From Mycobacteriaceae bacterium (lineage in GTDB: Bacteria; Actinomycetota; Actinomycetes; Mycobacteriales; Mycobacteriaceae), in the NCBI GenBank assembly GCA_029977845.1, contig JAPOKC010000007.1, positions 1 through 64,000 of the forward strand: DNA of 64,000 nucleotides, given 5' to 3'. Under the pieces are notes generated by a model. That model ran no database searches and was not told the DNA's origin. It saw only the letters and a program-made list of their open reading frames with translations. Shown in pieces: positions 30,443 to 38,681 of this stretch. A program made the position numbers and the translations under genes. Each line of letters opens with the position of its first letter. Within the stretch, counting starts at the first letter, position 1.

Positions 30443-33115
30443 ATGGCGAATAAGACGGCCGCTCGCTCAAGCGTGCGAACGACCAGCTCAAAGGGCACTT
30501 CCCGACCGGCCGCCAAGGCGACCCAGTCTGCTTCGCCCCGCCGTAAAACAGCAGTTAAATCGTCTGCAGCCGGATCGTCTTCCAAGTCCACCCCGAAATC
30601 CGGGGCCCGCAAGGCCGCCAAATCACCGGTGAAACCGGCCAGCCAGTCTCCGTCGCCGGTCGCGGTCGCCGCACTGGCCGGCGGTCGGGCCGCCCGGGCC
30701 GCCTGGCTGATGGCCGCGCGCGGCGCCGGCACCACCGCGCGCTCGGTGGGCCGCGCCCGCGATATCGAACCGGCGCACCGCCGCGACGGTATCGCGCTGG
30801 GCCTGCTGGCACTGGCTGTCGTCATCGCCGCCGCCTCCTGGTTCGACGCCGCCCGGCCGGTCGGCGCCTGGATCGACTCGACGCTGCGCAACATCGTCGG
30901 CGGTTCGGTCGTGTTCCTGCCCCTGCTGCTCGGCGTCATCGCCGTGGTGCTGATGCGCACCGAGCCCGATCCGGAGGACCGCCCCCGCCTGGTGCTGGGG
31001 GCCGCCATGATCTACCTGCCGGTGCTGGGTCTCTGGCATCTGTGGTCGTCTGCTCCGGCCGACCCGGCCGCCCGGCAGCGGGCCGGCGGCTTCGTCGGCT
31101 TCGTCATCGGCGGTCCGTTGTCCGACGGACTTACCGGCTGGCTGGCCACCCCGTTGCTGATCCTGGCCGTCGTCTTCGGTGTGCTGCTGATCACCGGCAC
31201 CACGATGCGCGAACTGCCCGAGGCGCTCTACACCATGTTCGGCACCCGTTATGGTCGCCGCTATGCGGAGTACTACGACCACGACGGTGAGGATTACGGC
31301 GACGAATACTCACGCATCGACAAGCCGGGCGAAGATTTCGCGGACAACTTCACTGATGATTTTTCGGATGGCTACTACGACGATCCGCGCGCCTACGAAG
31401 CCGAAGCGCAGAGCTGGCCGGGAGGCCCCGGTCCGACCGGTACGCCTCTGGACAACTACCCGCTACCGGAGGGTGCGGCTGCCACCGCACCGATCAAGCC
31501 CAAGCGCAAGAAGCCTGCAGAACCGAAAAATGTTGTAACCAAACAGGATTCGAAGCATGATTCGCGGCCTCTGGAACGCGTGGTGGAGGGTTCCTACACG
31601 CTGCCCCCGCTGGACCTACTGATCGCGGGCGATCCGCCGAGGGCGCGCAGTTCGTCCAACGACCAGATGATCGACTCGATCACCACAGTCCTGCAACAGT
31701 TCAAGGTCGACGCAACCGTCACCGGATGCACCCGCGGACCGACCGTCACCCGCTACGAGGTCGAACTGGGCCCCGGCGTGAAGGTGGAGAAGATCACCGC
31801 ACTGCAGCGCAATATCGCATACGCGGTGGCCACCGAGAGCGTGCGCCTGCTGGCTCCGATCCCGGGCAAGTCGGCGGTGGGCATCGAGGTGCCCAACACC
31901 GATCGTGAAATGGTCCGTCTCGCAGACGTTCTGACCGCACCGTCCACCAGGCGCGACCATCACCCGCTGGTGATCGGTCTGGGCAAGGACATCGAGGGCC
32001 ACTTCATCTCGGCCAACCTGGCCAAGATGCCGCACCTGCTGGTGGCCGGTTCCACCGGTTCGGGCAAGTCGAGCTTCGTCAACTCGATGCTGGTGTCACT
32101 GCTCGCCAGGGCCACCCCTGAAGAGGTCCGGATGATTCTCATCGACCCGAAGATGGTGGAACTGACTCCCTACGAAGGGATTCCGCACCTCATCACGCCG
32201 ATCATCACCCAGCCCAAGAAGGCCGCGGCCGCCCTGGCCTGGCTGGTCGAGGAGATGGAGCAGCGCTACCAGGACATGCAGGCCTCGCGGGTGCGGCACA
32301 TCGACGACTTCAACGCCAAGGTCCGCTCCGGTGCGATCACCACACCGCTGGGCAGCAAGCGTGAGTACCGGCCCTATCCGTACATCGTCGCGATCGTTGA
32401 CGAGTTGGCCGATCTGATGATGACCGCGCCGCGGGATGTGGAGGACGCGATCGTGCGGATCACCCAGAAGGCCCGCGCCGCCGGTATCCACCTTGTGCTG
32501 GCCACCCAGCGTCCGTCGGTCGACGTGGTCACCGGTCTGATCAAGACCAATGTGCCGTCGCGTCTGGCCTTCGCGACCTCGTCGCTCACCGACAGCCGCG
32601 TCATCCTTGATCAGCCCGGGGCCGAGAAACTGATCGGTATGGGCGACGGACTGTTCCTGCCGATGGGCGCCAGCAAGCCGGTCCGCCTCCAGGGTGCCTA
32701 CATCAGCGACGACGAGATCCACGACGTCGTGCAGGCCTGTAAGGACCAGGCGGAGCCCGAGTACACCGAGGGCGTCACCACCGCCAAGCCGACCGGTGAG
32801 AAGACCGACGTCGACCCCGACATCGGTGACGATATGGACGTCTTCCTGCAAGCCGTCGAACTCGTGGTGTCCAGCCAGTTCGGTTCGACCTCGATGCTGC
32901 AGCGCAAACTGCGGGTCGGGTTCGCCAAAGCCGGCCGGTTGATGGACCTGATGGAGACCCGCGGAATCGTCGGGCCGTCCGAGGGGTCCAAGGCCCGAGA
33001 GGTGATGGTCAAGCCGGACGAACTGGCTGAGACGCTGGCGATGATCCGGGGTGGTGATGTTCCCGGCGGTGGCGACGATGACGACGAGAACACCGGGGTT
33101 CCCGAGGAATTCTGA
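30443..33115 (+). CDS. ftsK: DNA translocase FtsK
   Basis: FtsK pumps chromosome ends through the division septum. The 890-residue protein has a basic Ser/Thr/Lys-rich N-terminal tail (about 1-100), four membrane spans (about 118-260), an acidic/proline linker (about 270-380) and a RecA-like motor. The motor has Walker A VAGSTGSGKSS and Walker B VAIVDELADLMM. A C-terminal winged-helix gamma domain follows (FGSTSMLQRKLRVGFAKAGRLMDLME). Length agrees with other mycobacterial FtsK proteins. A perfect hairpin lies after the stop. Confidence 0.96.
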   Translation: MANKTAARSSVRTTSSKGTSRPAAKATQSASPRRKTAVKSSAAGSSSKSTPKSGARKAAKSPVKPASQSPSPVAVAALAGGRAARAAWLMAARGAGTTARSVGRARDIEPAHRRDGIALGLLALAVVIAAASWFDAARPVGAWIDSTLRNIVGGSVVFLPLLLGVIAVVLMRTEPDPEDRPRLVLGAAMIYLPVLGLWHLWSSAPADPAARQRAGGFVGFVIGGPLSDGLTGWLATPLLILAVVFGVLLITGTTMRELPEALYTMFGTRYGRRYAEYYDHDGEDYGDEYSRIDKPGEDFADNFTDDFSDGYYDDPRAYEAEAQSWPGGPGPTGTPLDNYPLPEGAAATAPIKPKRKKPAEPKNVVTKQDSKHDSRPLERVVEGSYTLPPLDLLIAGDPPRARSSSNDQMIDSITTVLQQFKVDATVTGCTRGPTVTRYEVELGPGVKVEKITALQRNIAYAVATESVRLLAPIPGKSAVGIEVPNTDREMVRLADVLTAPSTRRDHHPLVIGLGKDIEGHFISANLAKMPHLLVAGSTGSGKSSFVNSMLVSLLARATPEEVRMILIDPKMVELTPYEGIPHLITPIITQPKKAAAALAWLVEEMEQRYQDMQASRVRHIDDFNAKVRSGAITTPLGSKREYRPYPYIVAIVDELADLMMTAPRDVEDAIVRITQKARAAGIHLVLATQRPSVDVVTGLIKTNVPSRLAFATSSLTDSRVILDQPGAEKLIGMGDGLFLPMGASKPVRLQGAYISDDEIHDVVQACKDQAEPEYTEGVTTAKPTGEKTDVDPDIGDDMDVFLQAVELVVSSQFGSTSMLQRKLRVGFAKAGRLMDLMETRGIVGPSEGSKAREVMVKPDELAETLAMIRGGDVPGGGDDDDENTGVPEEF

Positions 33116-33156
33116 CGCCGAGATCGACGAAATGGCGTCTTTCACCCGCACTTTCC

Positions 33157-33178
33157 CGCCCAAACTCACGTTTGGGCG
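33157..33178. terminator. Perfect hairpin between convergent ftsK and argA
   Basis: CGCCCAAAC (33157-33165), loop TCAC, GTTTGGGCG (33170-33178) form a 9-bp perfect stem with a 4-nt loop in the 71-bp gap between two converging genes. No T-tract follows on either strand, which fits the tract-less terminators described for mycobacteria. It may act in both directions. Confidence 0.65.
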
Positions 33179-33186
33179 AGAGGGAG

Positions 33187-33684
33187 TCAGAGGACCAGCA
33201 GCATCCGGGTGTTGCCCAGGATGTTGGGTTTGACGTAGCTCAGGTCGAGGAACTCGGCCACACCGACGTCGTAGGACCGGCACATCTCCTCGTAGACCTC
33301 CGCGGTCACCGGCGAGCCCTCGATCTCGGTGAAACCGTGCCGGCCGAAGAACCCGGTCTCGAAGGTCAGCACGAAGACCCGCTCGAGTTGCAGTTCGCGC
33401 GCCTGATCGAGGAGCTTGGCGACCACGGCGTGTCCGACGCCGCGCCCCTTAACCCTCGGATCGACCGCCACCGTGCGAACCTCGCCGAGATCGGCCCACA
33501 GCACGTGCAGCGCGCCGCAGCCCGCCAGCTCGCCGTCGAGTTCGGCCACCCAGAACTCCTGAACCGATTCGTACAGGGTGACCAGATTCTTCTCCAGCAG
33601 GATCTTTCCCGCGTAGGTGTCCACCAACCGCTTGATGCCGGGCACGTCCGAGGTCCGCGCGCGTCGGACCACCAGATCAGTCAC
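33187..33684 (-). CDS. argA: Amino-acid N-acetyltransferase (ArgA)
   Basis: The 165-residue GNAT protein matches the short mycobacterial N-acetylglutamate synthase Rv2747 closely (VVRRARTSDVPGIKRLVDTY, ALHVLWADLGEVRTVAVDP, KGRGVGHAVV). It makes N-acetylglutamate for arginine synthesis. The acetyl-CoA loop is RGVGHA. GTG 33684 is the start. It lacks the kinase-like domain of E. coli ArgA, as expected for this type. Confidence 0.9.
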   Translation of the reverse strand: MTDLVVRRARTSDVPGIKRLVDTYAGKILLEKNLVTLYESVQEFWVAELDGELAGCGALHVLWADLGEVRTVAVDPRVKGRGVGHAVVAKLLDQARELQLERVFVLTFETGFFGRHGFTEIEGSPVTAEVYEEMCRSYDVGVAEFLDLSYVKPNILGNTRMLLVL

Positions 33685-33727
33685 GGCGCCACCTTATCGG
33701 GCGACGGATCTGAGCCGCTGGACCCGT

Positions 33728-33733
33728 TAGTCT
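33728..33733 (+). promoter_or_regulatory. -10 hexamer TAGTCT for pgsA3
   Basis: TAGTCT is followed by 7 nt and GTG 33741. Confidence 0.42.
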
Positions 33734-33740
33734 GATCGCC

Positions 33741-34337
33741 GTGACGGGCCAACCCAAGACGCCGCCGACGGCCCGGCGCGTTCCGGTGGCCAACCTCGCG
33801 AATCTTCTGACCGGACTACGGCTCGTTCTGGTTCCGGTCTTCCTGCTTTTCCTGTTCGCCGGGGACGGGCATCAGACCGCGAGCCGGGTGGCCGCGTTCG
33901 CGGTGTTCGCGGTGGCGGTGATGACCGACCGGGTCGACGGCTGGCTGGCCCGCAGCTACGACCTGGAGACCGAGTTCGGGAAGCTGGCCGACCCGATCGC
34001 CGACAAGATGCTGATCGGGGCTGCACTGATCGGGCTCTCGATGCTCGGTGACCTGCCGTGGTGGGTGACCGTGGTCATCCTGGTCCGCGAGCTGGGCGTC
34101 ACCGTGCTGCGGTTCGCTGTGCTCGACCGCGGGGTGATCCCGGCCAGCCGTGGCGGCAAGCTCAAAACGCTGGTCCAGGCCGTGGCCATCGGGCTGTTCA
34201 TCCTCCCGCTGCAGAACTGGCCGGCCGCGTGGTCGACGGCCGCCTGGTGGGTGATGGCGGCCGCGATCGCATTGACCGTGGTCACAGGCATCGATTACCT
34301 CGTTTCCGCAGTTCGCGGAACCCCCTCACAGGGCTGA
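33741..34337 (+). CDS. pgsA3: CDP-diacylglycerol-glycerol-3-phosphate phosphatidyltransferase family
   Basis: The 198-residue polytopic enzyme has the CDP-alcohol phosphatidyltransferase signature with its spaced aspartates (DRVDGWLARSYD, FGKLADPIADK). The family makes phosphatidylglycerophosphate or related lipids; in mycobacteria this gene is called pgsA3 and its exact product is less certain. It has about five membrane spans. It lies directly before the envelope-stress operon clgR-pspA, an order kept in mycobacteria. Confidence 0.92.
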   Translation: MTGQPKTPPTARRVPVANLANLLTGLRLVLVPVFLLFLFAGDGHQTASRVAAFAVFAVAVMTDRVDGWLARSYDLETEFGKLADPIADKMLIGAALIGLSMLGDLPWWVTVVILVRELGVTVLRFAVLDRGVIPASRGGKLKTLVQAVAIGLFILPLQNWPAAWSTAAWWVMAAAIALTVVTGIDYLVSAVRGTPSQG

Positions 34338-34360
34338 TCGCAAGAATTTCCCCGGCTCCG

Positions 34361-34386
34361 GGAACCAATCGGGATTCCGGGCCGTT
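34361..34386 (+). promoter_or_regulatory. SigE-type promoter upstream of clgR
   Basis: GGAAC (34361-34365) and CGTT (34383-34386) are separated by 17 bp, matching the ECF sigma factor SigE pattern (GGAAC, then CGTT). clgR is known to depend on SigE in M. tuberculosis. Transcription would begin about 28 nt before the clgR start and include its strong ribosome binding site. Confidence 0.65.
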
Positions 34387-34420
34387 GCAGTAGTGCTGCG
34401 ACTACTCAAGGAGGACAGCG

Positions 34421-34729
34421 ATGGCCGTAATGCTGCGTGATGTGATCGGTGACGTTCTGCGCCGTGCGCGCACGTCGCAGGGCCGGACGTTGCGTGAGGT
34501 CTCCCACTCGGCTCGGGTCAGCCTGGGCTATCTGTCGGAGGTCGAGCGTGGCCGCAAGGAGGCCTCCAGCGAGTTGCTCAACGCCATCTGCACGGCCCTC
34601 GAGGTGCCGCTGTCCCAGGTGCTCGCCGATGCCGCCTCCGAGATGGTCTGCCACGAGGAGCTTGCCCGGATGCCGGCCGTCGGCGGCTCGGTCGTGATCC
34701 CGCACCCGGCTGCGATGGCCGTCGCCTAG
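34421..34729 (+). CDS. clgR: Transcriptional regulator ClgR
   Basis: The 102-residue XRE-type helix-turn-helix protein ([41 protein letters not shown]) matches ClgR, which activates clp protease genes and the psp operon under envelope stress. ATG 34421 has a strong AAGGAGG 6 nt upstream, unlike the many leaderless genes nearby. The C-terminus ends in small hydrophobic residues (AMAVA), which may mark it for Clp proteolysis as reported for ClgR. Confidence 0.93.
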   Translation: MAVMLRDVIGDVLRRARTSQGRTLREVSHSARVSLGYLSEVERGRKEASSELLNAICTALEVPLSQVLADAASEMVCHEELARMPAVGGSVVIPHPAAMAVA

Positions 34730-34858
34730 CCGGATGGCCGGGCAGGATTTGCCAGATTCAGCCCGTCTGAGTTAGCGACCCGGCTGTGGTTGGGTGTCTT
34801 CACCCGATAAATTGGGCACGAATCTAATGCGGCACTCGAATCGAAGGCGGGGCACCTA

Positions 34859-35662
34859 ATGGCCAATCCGTTCGTCAAGGCGTGGAAGTACCTGATGGCG
34901 CTGTTCAGCTCCAAGGTGGACGAGTACGCCGATCCCAAGGTCCAGATCCAGCAGGCGATCGAGGATGCCCAGCGTCAGCACCAGGCGCTCACCCAGCAGG
35001 CCGCCCAGGTCATCGGTAACCAGCGTCAGCTGGAGATGCGGCTGAACCGCCAGCTCGCCGATATCGAGAAGCTCCAGGCCAATGTCCGGCAGGCGCTGAC
35101 CCTGGCCGACCAGGCGACCGCCGCCGGCGACGCCGCCAAGGCAACCGAGTACAACAACGCGGCCGAGGCGTTCGCCGCCCAGCTGGTCACCGCCGAGCAG
35201 AGTGTCGAGGATCTCAAGACCCTGCACGATCAGGCGCTGCAAGCCGCGGTGCAGGCCAAGAAGGCCGTCGAGCAGAACGCCATGATGCTGCAGCAGAAGA
35301 TCGCCGAGCGCACCAAGCTGCTCAGCCAGCTCGAGCAGGCCAAGATGCAGGAGCAGGTCAGCGCCTCACTGCGGTCGATGAGTGAGATCGCCGCGCCGGG
35401 CACCACCCCCAGCCTCGACGAGGTGCGCGACAAGATCGAGCGCCGCTACGCCGACGCGATGGGCTCGGCCGAGCTGGCGCAGAACTCCGTCCAGGGCCGG
35501 ATGATCGAGATCCAGCAGGCCGGTGTGCAGATGGCCGGGCACTCCCGGCTCGAGCAGATCCGCGCCTCGATGCGCGGCGACGCGCTGCCGACCGGCGGTG
35601 CCACCGCGACCCCGGCCACCCCGGCCAGCACTCCCGAGCCCGAGAAACCTCTCGGGCAGTAA
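34859..35662 (+). CDS. pspA: Phage shock protein A homolog (35 kDa antigen)
   Basis: The 267-residue PspA/IM30 protein ([33 protein letters not shown]) has a short amphipathic N-terminus and a long alpha-helical body that forms membrane-binding scaffolds. Its tail is Pro/Thr-rich. It is the mycobacterial 35 kDa antigen (Rv2744c), which works with ClgR and PspM to protect the envelope. The 129-bp gap after clgR may carry a second promoter (AT-rich GATAAATT near 34805), but none is clear. Confidence 0.94.
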   Translation: MANPFVKAWKYLMALFSSKVDEYADPKVQIQQAIEDAQRQHQALTQQAAQVIGNQRQLEMRLNRQLADIEKLQANVRQALTLADQATAAGDAAKATEYNNAAEAFAAQLVTAEQSVEDLKTLHDQALQAAVQAKKAVEQNAMMLQQKIAERTKLLSQLEQAKMQEQVSASLRSMSEIAAPGTTPSLDEVRDKIERRYADAMGSAELAQNSVQGRMIEIQQAGVQMAGHSRLEQIRASMRGDALPTGGATATPATPASTPEPEKPLGQ

Positions 35663-35684
35663 CGCCTGACGAAGTGAGTACTCG

Positions 35685-36470
35685 ATGGCGGTGAGAACGT
35701 CCCGTTCGATGCTGCAACGCGGTGTCGACACCGTCAGCGAGTACGCCGATGCCGCGGCGGCGAAACTGAGCAGCCTGTCCGATCCGCGGGCGCGGCTGCT
35801 GCGTAAACGGCGCTGGGCGTTGCGGCTCGGGATGTTCTTCGGGTTCGCCTCCGGCTTCTGGGTGTTCACAACCGGTCTGCTCGCATTCTGGAGCACCCCG
35901 GTCTGGGTGTTGATCATCACCGGTGTGATCGCAGTGGGTGCCGCTGTCCCCGCCACTCTGAGCCTGCTGCGCTACCGATGGTTGCGCGGCGAGCCGCTTC
36001 CGCCGCAGCGCCAGATCAACGGCCGCCGGCTACCGCCGCCGGGATCGGTCGCCAGGCCGGCGATGTCGGCGCTGGCCGCCTCCGAACGCGGTCTGCATTC
36101 TCTGCTGGGAGTGCTCGATCGCGGTCGATTGCTGCCGCCGGACGAGATCCGTGAATTGACCGCCGCCGCAGGGCATTCCGCGGCGACGATGGCAGCCACC
36201 GCGACCGAGATCGCCTCGATGGAGCGCGCCGCGGCCGATGCGCCCGATTCTCGGTTGTATCTGGCGCCGACGATCAACGCGCTCGTCGTGCAACTCGACG
36301 CCGGGGTGCGACAGTACAACGCGATGGTCACCGCCGCGGCGCATCTGGTGTCCTCGGCGAACGCGGGCGTGGGGATTTCCCAACAGCGTTATCGCGACGA
36401 ACTGACCACGGCCACCGATCGGTTGGTGGGGTGGGCCGGTGCATTTGAAGAGCTCGGCCAGCTCACGTAG
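35685..36470 (+). CDS. pspM: Phage shock membrane partner PspM
   Basis: The 261-residue protein corresponds to Rv2743c. It has a basic N-terminus, two membrane spans (about 48-90) and a helical C-terminal domain (about 120-261). In M. tuberculosis this protein binds PspA. ATG 35685 follows pspA by 22 bp. The fourth M. tuberculosis gene of the operon (pspN, Rv2742c) is not found; the next gene is on the other strand. Confidence 0.85.
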   Translation: MAVRTSRSMLQRGVDTVSEYADAAAAKLSSLSDPRARLLRKRRWALRLGMFFGFASGFWVFTTGLLAFWSTPVWVLIITGVIAVGAAVPATLSLLRYRWLRGEPLPPQRQINGRRLPPPGSVARPAMSALAASERGLHSLLGVLDRGRLLPPDEIRELTAAAGHSAATMAATATEIASMERAAADAPDSRLYLAPTINALVVQLDAGVRQYNAMVTAAAHLVSSANAGVGISQQRYRDELTTATDRLVGWAGAFEELGQLT

Positions 36471-36484
36471 TCAGACGGCCGGGC

Positions 36485-36937
36485 CTAAAGGGTCGGCTTG
36501 AGTCCGGGCACGACGGCGCCGATGATTCCGCGTACCAGCGCCTTGGTCACATCCCACATGTCGAAGTAGTCCCGCCACAGCGTGATCCGGCCGTCGCGCA
36601 CCTCGAAGACGCCGCACACCCAGAACTGCAGTCGCACCGGGCCGATCACCAGGACGTCGGTGCGTTCGGTCAGCACCGACGAACCGTTGACCGCGATGCG
36701 ATGGATCTTCACCTCGAAGCCGGCCCGGCCGTCCATGGATCCGAACAATTTCATCGCCCGCGCCCGCCCGCGGATGGTCGGGAATCCGACGTTCTCGTAG
36801 ACCAGGTTCTCGTCGAGCACCGCTCCGGCGCCATCGGTGTCCTGGTTCTGCAGCGCCGCGAGGAACACCTCGACGGTGTGGGCGTTGTCGATGTCGGTGC
36901 TGGGACGGCCGTTCGGGCCTGCGGTCTGCTCGGTCAT
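36485..36937 (-). CDS. ephG: Limonene-1,2-epoxide hydrolase family protein (EphG)
   Basis: The 150-residue NTF2-fold protein retains all residues of the limonene-epoxide-hydrolase active site by eye: Tyr47 and Asn49 (YEN), Arg92 and Asp94 (RTD) and Asp123 (WRDYFD). It should hydrolyse an epoxide by direct water attack. It matches EphG (Rv2740), for which sterol epoxides are suggested substrates. It is divergent from a TetR regulator, which may control it. Confidence 0.9.
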   Translation of the reverse strand: MTEQTAGPNGRPSTDIDNAHTVEVFLAALQNQDTDGAGAVLDENLVYENVGFPTIRGRARAMKLFGSMDGRAGFEVKIHRIAVNGSSVLTERTDVLVIGPVRLQFWVCGVFEVRDGRITLWRDYFDMWDVTKALVRGIIGAVVPGLKPTL

Positions 36938-36996
36938 GCCGACAAGCCTAAACAGCAGGCCGCGGTAATATCACATGCATCGAAACGCAAGGTCCG

Positions 36997-37611
36997 ATGA
37001 AGCGCCGACGCACCGGCGACATGCCCCGCCGTCGCGTCGGACGTCCCCCCGTGCGCGACGAACGCAAGGAACAGATTGTCGACGCGTTCATCGAACTGGT
37101 CGCAGCCAACGGGCTGGAGCACGTCTCGCTCGACGACATCGCGGTCGCAGCGGGAGTCCAGCGGACGGCGCTGCGGCACTATTTGGGGTATCGGGCCCAG
37201 CTCATCACTGCCGCGCTGGCTGAAATCGCGCGTCTGTGCATGGCGGACGTGTCGAAGCCGCAAACCTTCACCGAACTCATCACGTTGTTGTTCAGCCCGG
37301 CGCGAATCGAGAATCTCTCGGTCGCCGACCGGGCTTGGGTCGAACTGATGCCGGAGGGCATGCGGTCGCCGGAAACCTGTGAGGTGGTCAAGCAGGCTTA
37401 CGACCACATGATCGGGTCGATCGGCGACGCACTTAGGCAGGAGTGCCCCGATGCGAGCAGGGCAGAGATCGCTGACGCCGCCTATGCCATCACGTGCATG
37501 GTCGAGTACAACTTCACCTTTCAGCGCATCGGCTATCCCCGCGCGCGCTGCCACGGGCTTAAGAACGCAGCGTTCGCACTGGCCGAGCAACTCGGGTCGA
37601 CGAGCGCCTAG
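36997..37611 (+). CDS. TetR family transcriptional regulator
   Basis: The 204-residue protein has an N-terminal basic arm (MPRRRVGRPPVRDERKEQIV) and a TetR helix-turn-helix (VSLDDIAVAAGVQRTALRHYLG, about 42-63). A helical ligand domain with several cysteines follows. ATG 36997 is used; an internal ATG eight codons later (37021) is also possible. It lies 59 bp from ephG (divergent) and upstream of two SnoaL-like genes, so it may regulate either or both. Ligand unknown. Confidence 0.88.
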   Translation: MKRRRTGDMPRRRVGRPPVRDERKEQIVDAFIELVAANGLEHVSLDDIAVAAGVQRTALRHYLGYRAQLITAALAEIARLCMADVSKPQTFTELITLLFSPARIENLSVADRAWVELMPEGMRSPETCEVVKQAYDHMIGSIGDALRQECPDASRAEIADAAYAITCMVEYNFTFQRIGYPRARCHGLKNAAFALAEQLGSTSA

Positions 37612-37662
37612 CCGGTGGCGGGTGACCGTCAGCAATTGAAGTGACAGAGGGGGACGTCCGCC

Positions 37663-38136
37663 ATGAGTCATGCCTTCGCCGTGAAGTGGCTCAAGGCCTT
37701 CCGGGAGGGCCCCGAAGCGGTCGTCGCGCTCTACGCAGACGAGTTCTTCTTCGAGGACCCGATCCTCGGTCAGTCGGCGATCACCTCTCGCGAGGAACTG
37801 CTGCGGATCTGCGCCCCGTACGCCAACACAGATCCCGGCAACGGAGTCGGCATCCACAACTTCCATCTCGACGAGGTCATCGGGGATGACAAGGCCGCCG
37901 TCTACCGGTGGACGTGGACAGCACCCACCGCCGCCGACTTCCTCGGGGTGCCCACCAATGGCAAGGTAGCCGGGGCGCAGGGGATCACCTTCCACATCTA
38001 CGACGAGAACGGCCTGATCAAACGCGAGGAGAGTTTCTGGGACTGCGCCACCACCGTCCGCGATCTCGGCCTGCCCGTCGATCCATCCGAGGTGGCCAGA
38101 CCTGCGACGATCACCCGCGGCAGGACGCCGTTTTGA
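37663..38136 (+). CDS. SnoaL-like NTF2-fold protein, first of a pair
   Basis: The 157-residue NTF2-like protein has WLKAFREGPEAVVALYADEFFFEDP, VYRWTWTAPTAADFLGVPTNGK and ITFHIYDENGLIKREESFWD. It is paralogous to the next gene, with matching segments along its whole length. This fold covers hydratases, isomerases, hydrolases and lyases, so no reaction can be named. ATG 37663 has GAGGGGG about 9 nt upstream. The next gene overlaps by 4 bp (TTGA). Confidence 0.82.
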   Translation: MSHAFAVKWLKAFREGPEAVVALYADEFFFEDPILGQSAITSREELLRICAPYANTDPGNGVGIHNFHLDEVIGDDKAAVYRWTWTAPTAADFLGVPTNGKVAGAQGITFHIYDENGLIKREESFWDCATTVRDLGLPVDPSEVARPATITRGRTPF

Positions 38137-38621
38137 GCCCGGCCACCGAACACGCCGAACGCTGGATCGCGGCGCTGACGTCCGACACCGAGGCGCTCGT
38201 CGACCTCTACGCCGACGAATTGGTGTTCAACGACCGCGCCGAGTCCGATTGCGCCACCGACACCGTGTCAAGCAAAGACGCGCTCCGCGCGCACCTGGCC
38301 GTGTTCGCCAACAAGGATCCCGACAGCGGTGCGGGCGTGCACACCTTCACCGCTACCGAGGTGTTCGCGCTTGCCGGCGTGGACGGCAATCCGGCGGTGG
38401 TGATCCTCTGGAACTGGATCGGGGTGGGGCTCGCCACCTACCGCGGCGTGCCGGCCGGCGGCAGGACGCTGTCCACCCGCGGCATCACCTGGCACGGGTT
38501 GGACGATGGCGGCCGGATCACCCGTGAGATCACCTACTGGAACGACACGCCGGTGCTACAGGACCTCGGACTGCCGATCGTCGCCGAGGAGTACTGGGTC
38601 GAGGGCTCCGACGCCGGATAG
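38133..38621 (+). CDS. SnoaL-like NTF2-fold protein, second of a pair
   Basis: The 162-residue protein is the partner of the preceding gene: LVDLYADELVFNDR, ANKDPDSGAGVHTF, GVPAGGRTLSTRGITWHGLDDGGRITREITYWND and VLQDLGLPI align with it. TTG 38133 sits in the overlap with the upstream stop and no better start is near. Tandem arrangement and coupling suggest the two may form a heterodimer. Confidence 0.78.
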   Translation: MSPATEHAERWIAALTSDTEALVDLYADELVFNDRAESDCATDTVSSKDALRAHLAVFANKDPDSGAGVHTFTATEVFALAGVDGNPAVVILWNWIGVGLATYRGVPAGGRTLSTRGITWHGLDDGGRITREITYWNDTPVLQDLGLPIVAEEYWVEGSDAG

Positions 38622-38681
38622 CAAGCGACAGTCCACCGTCGGCGGGCCTGGCCGCCTCGCCACTGTGGCAGGGTGGGGCTG

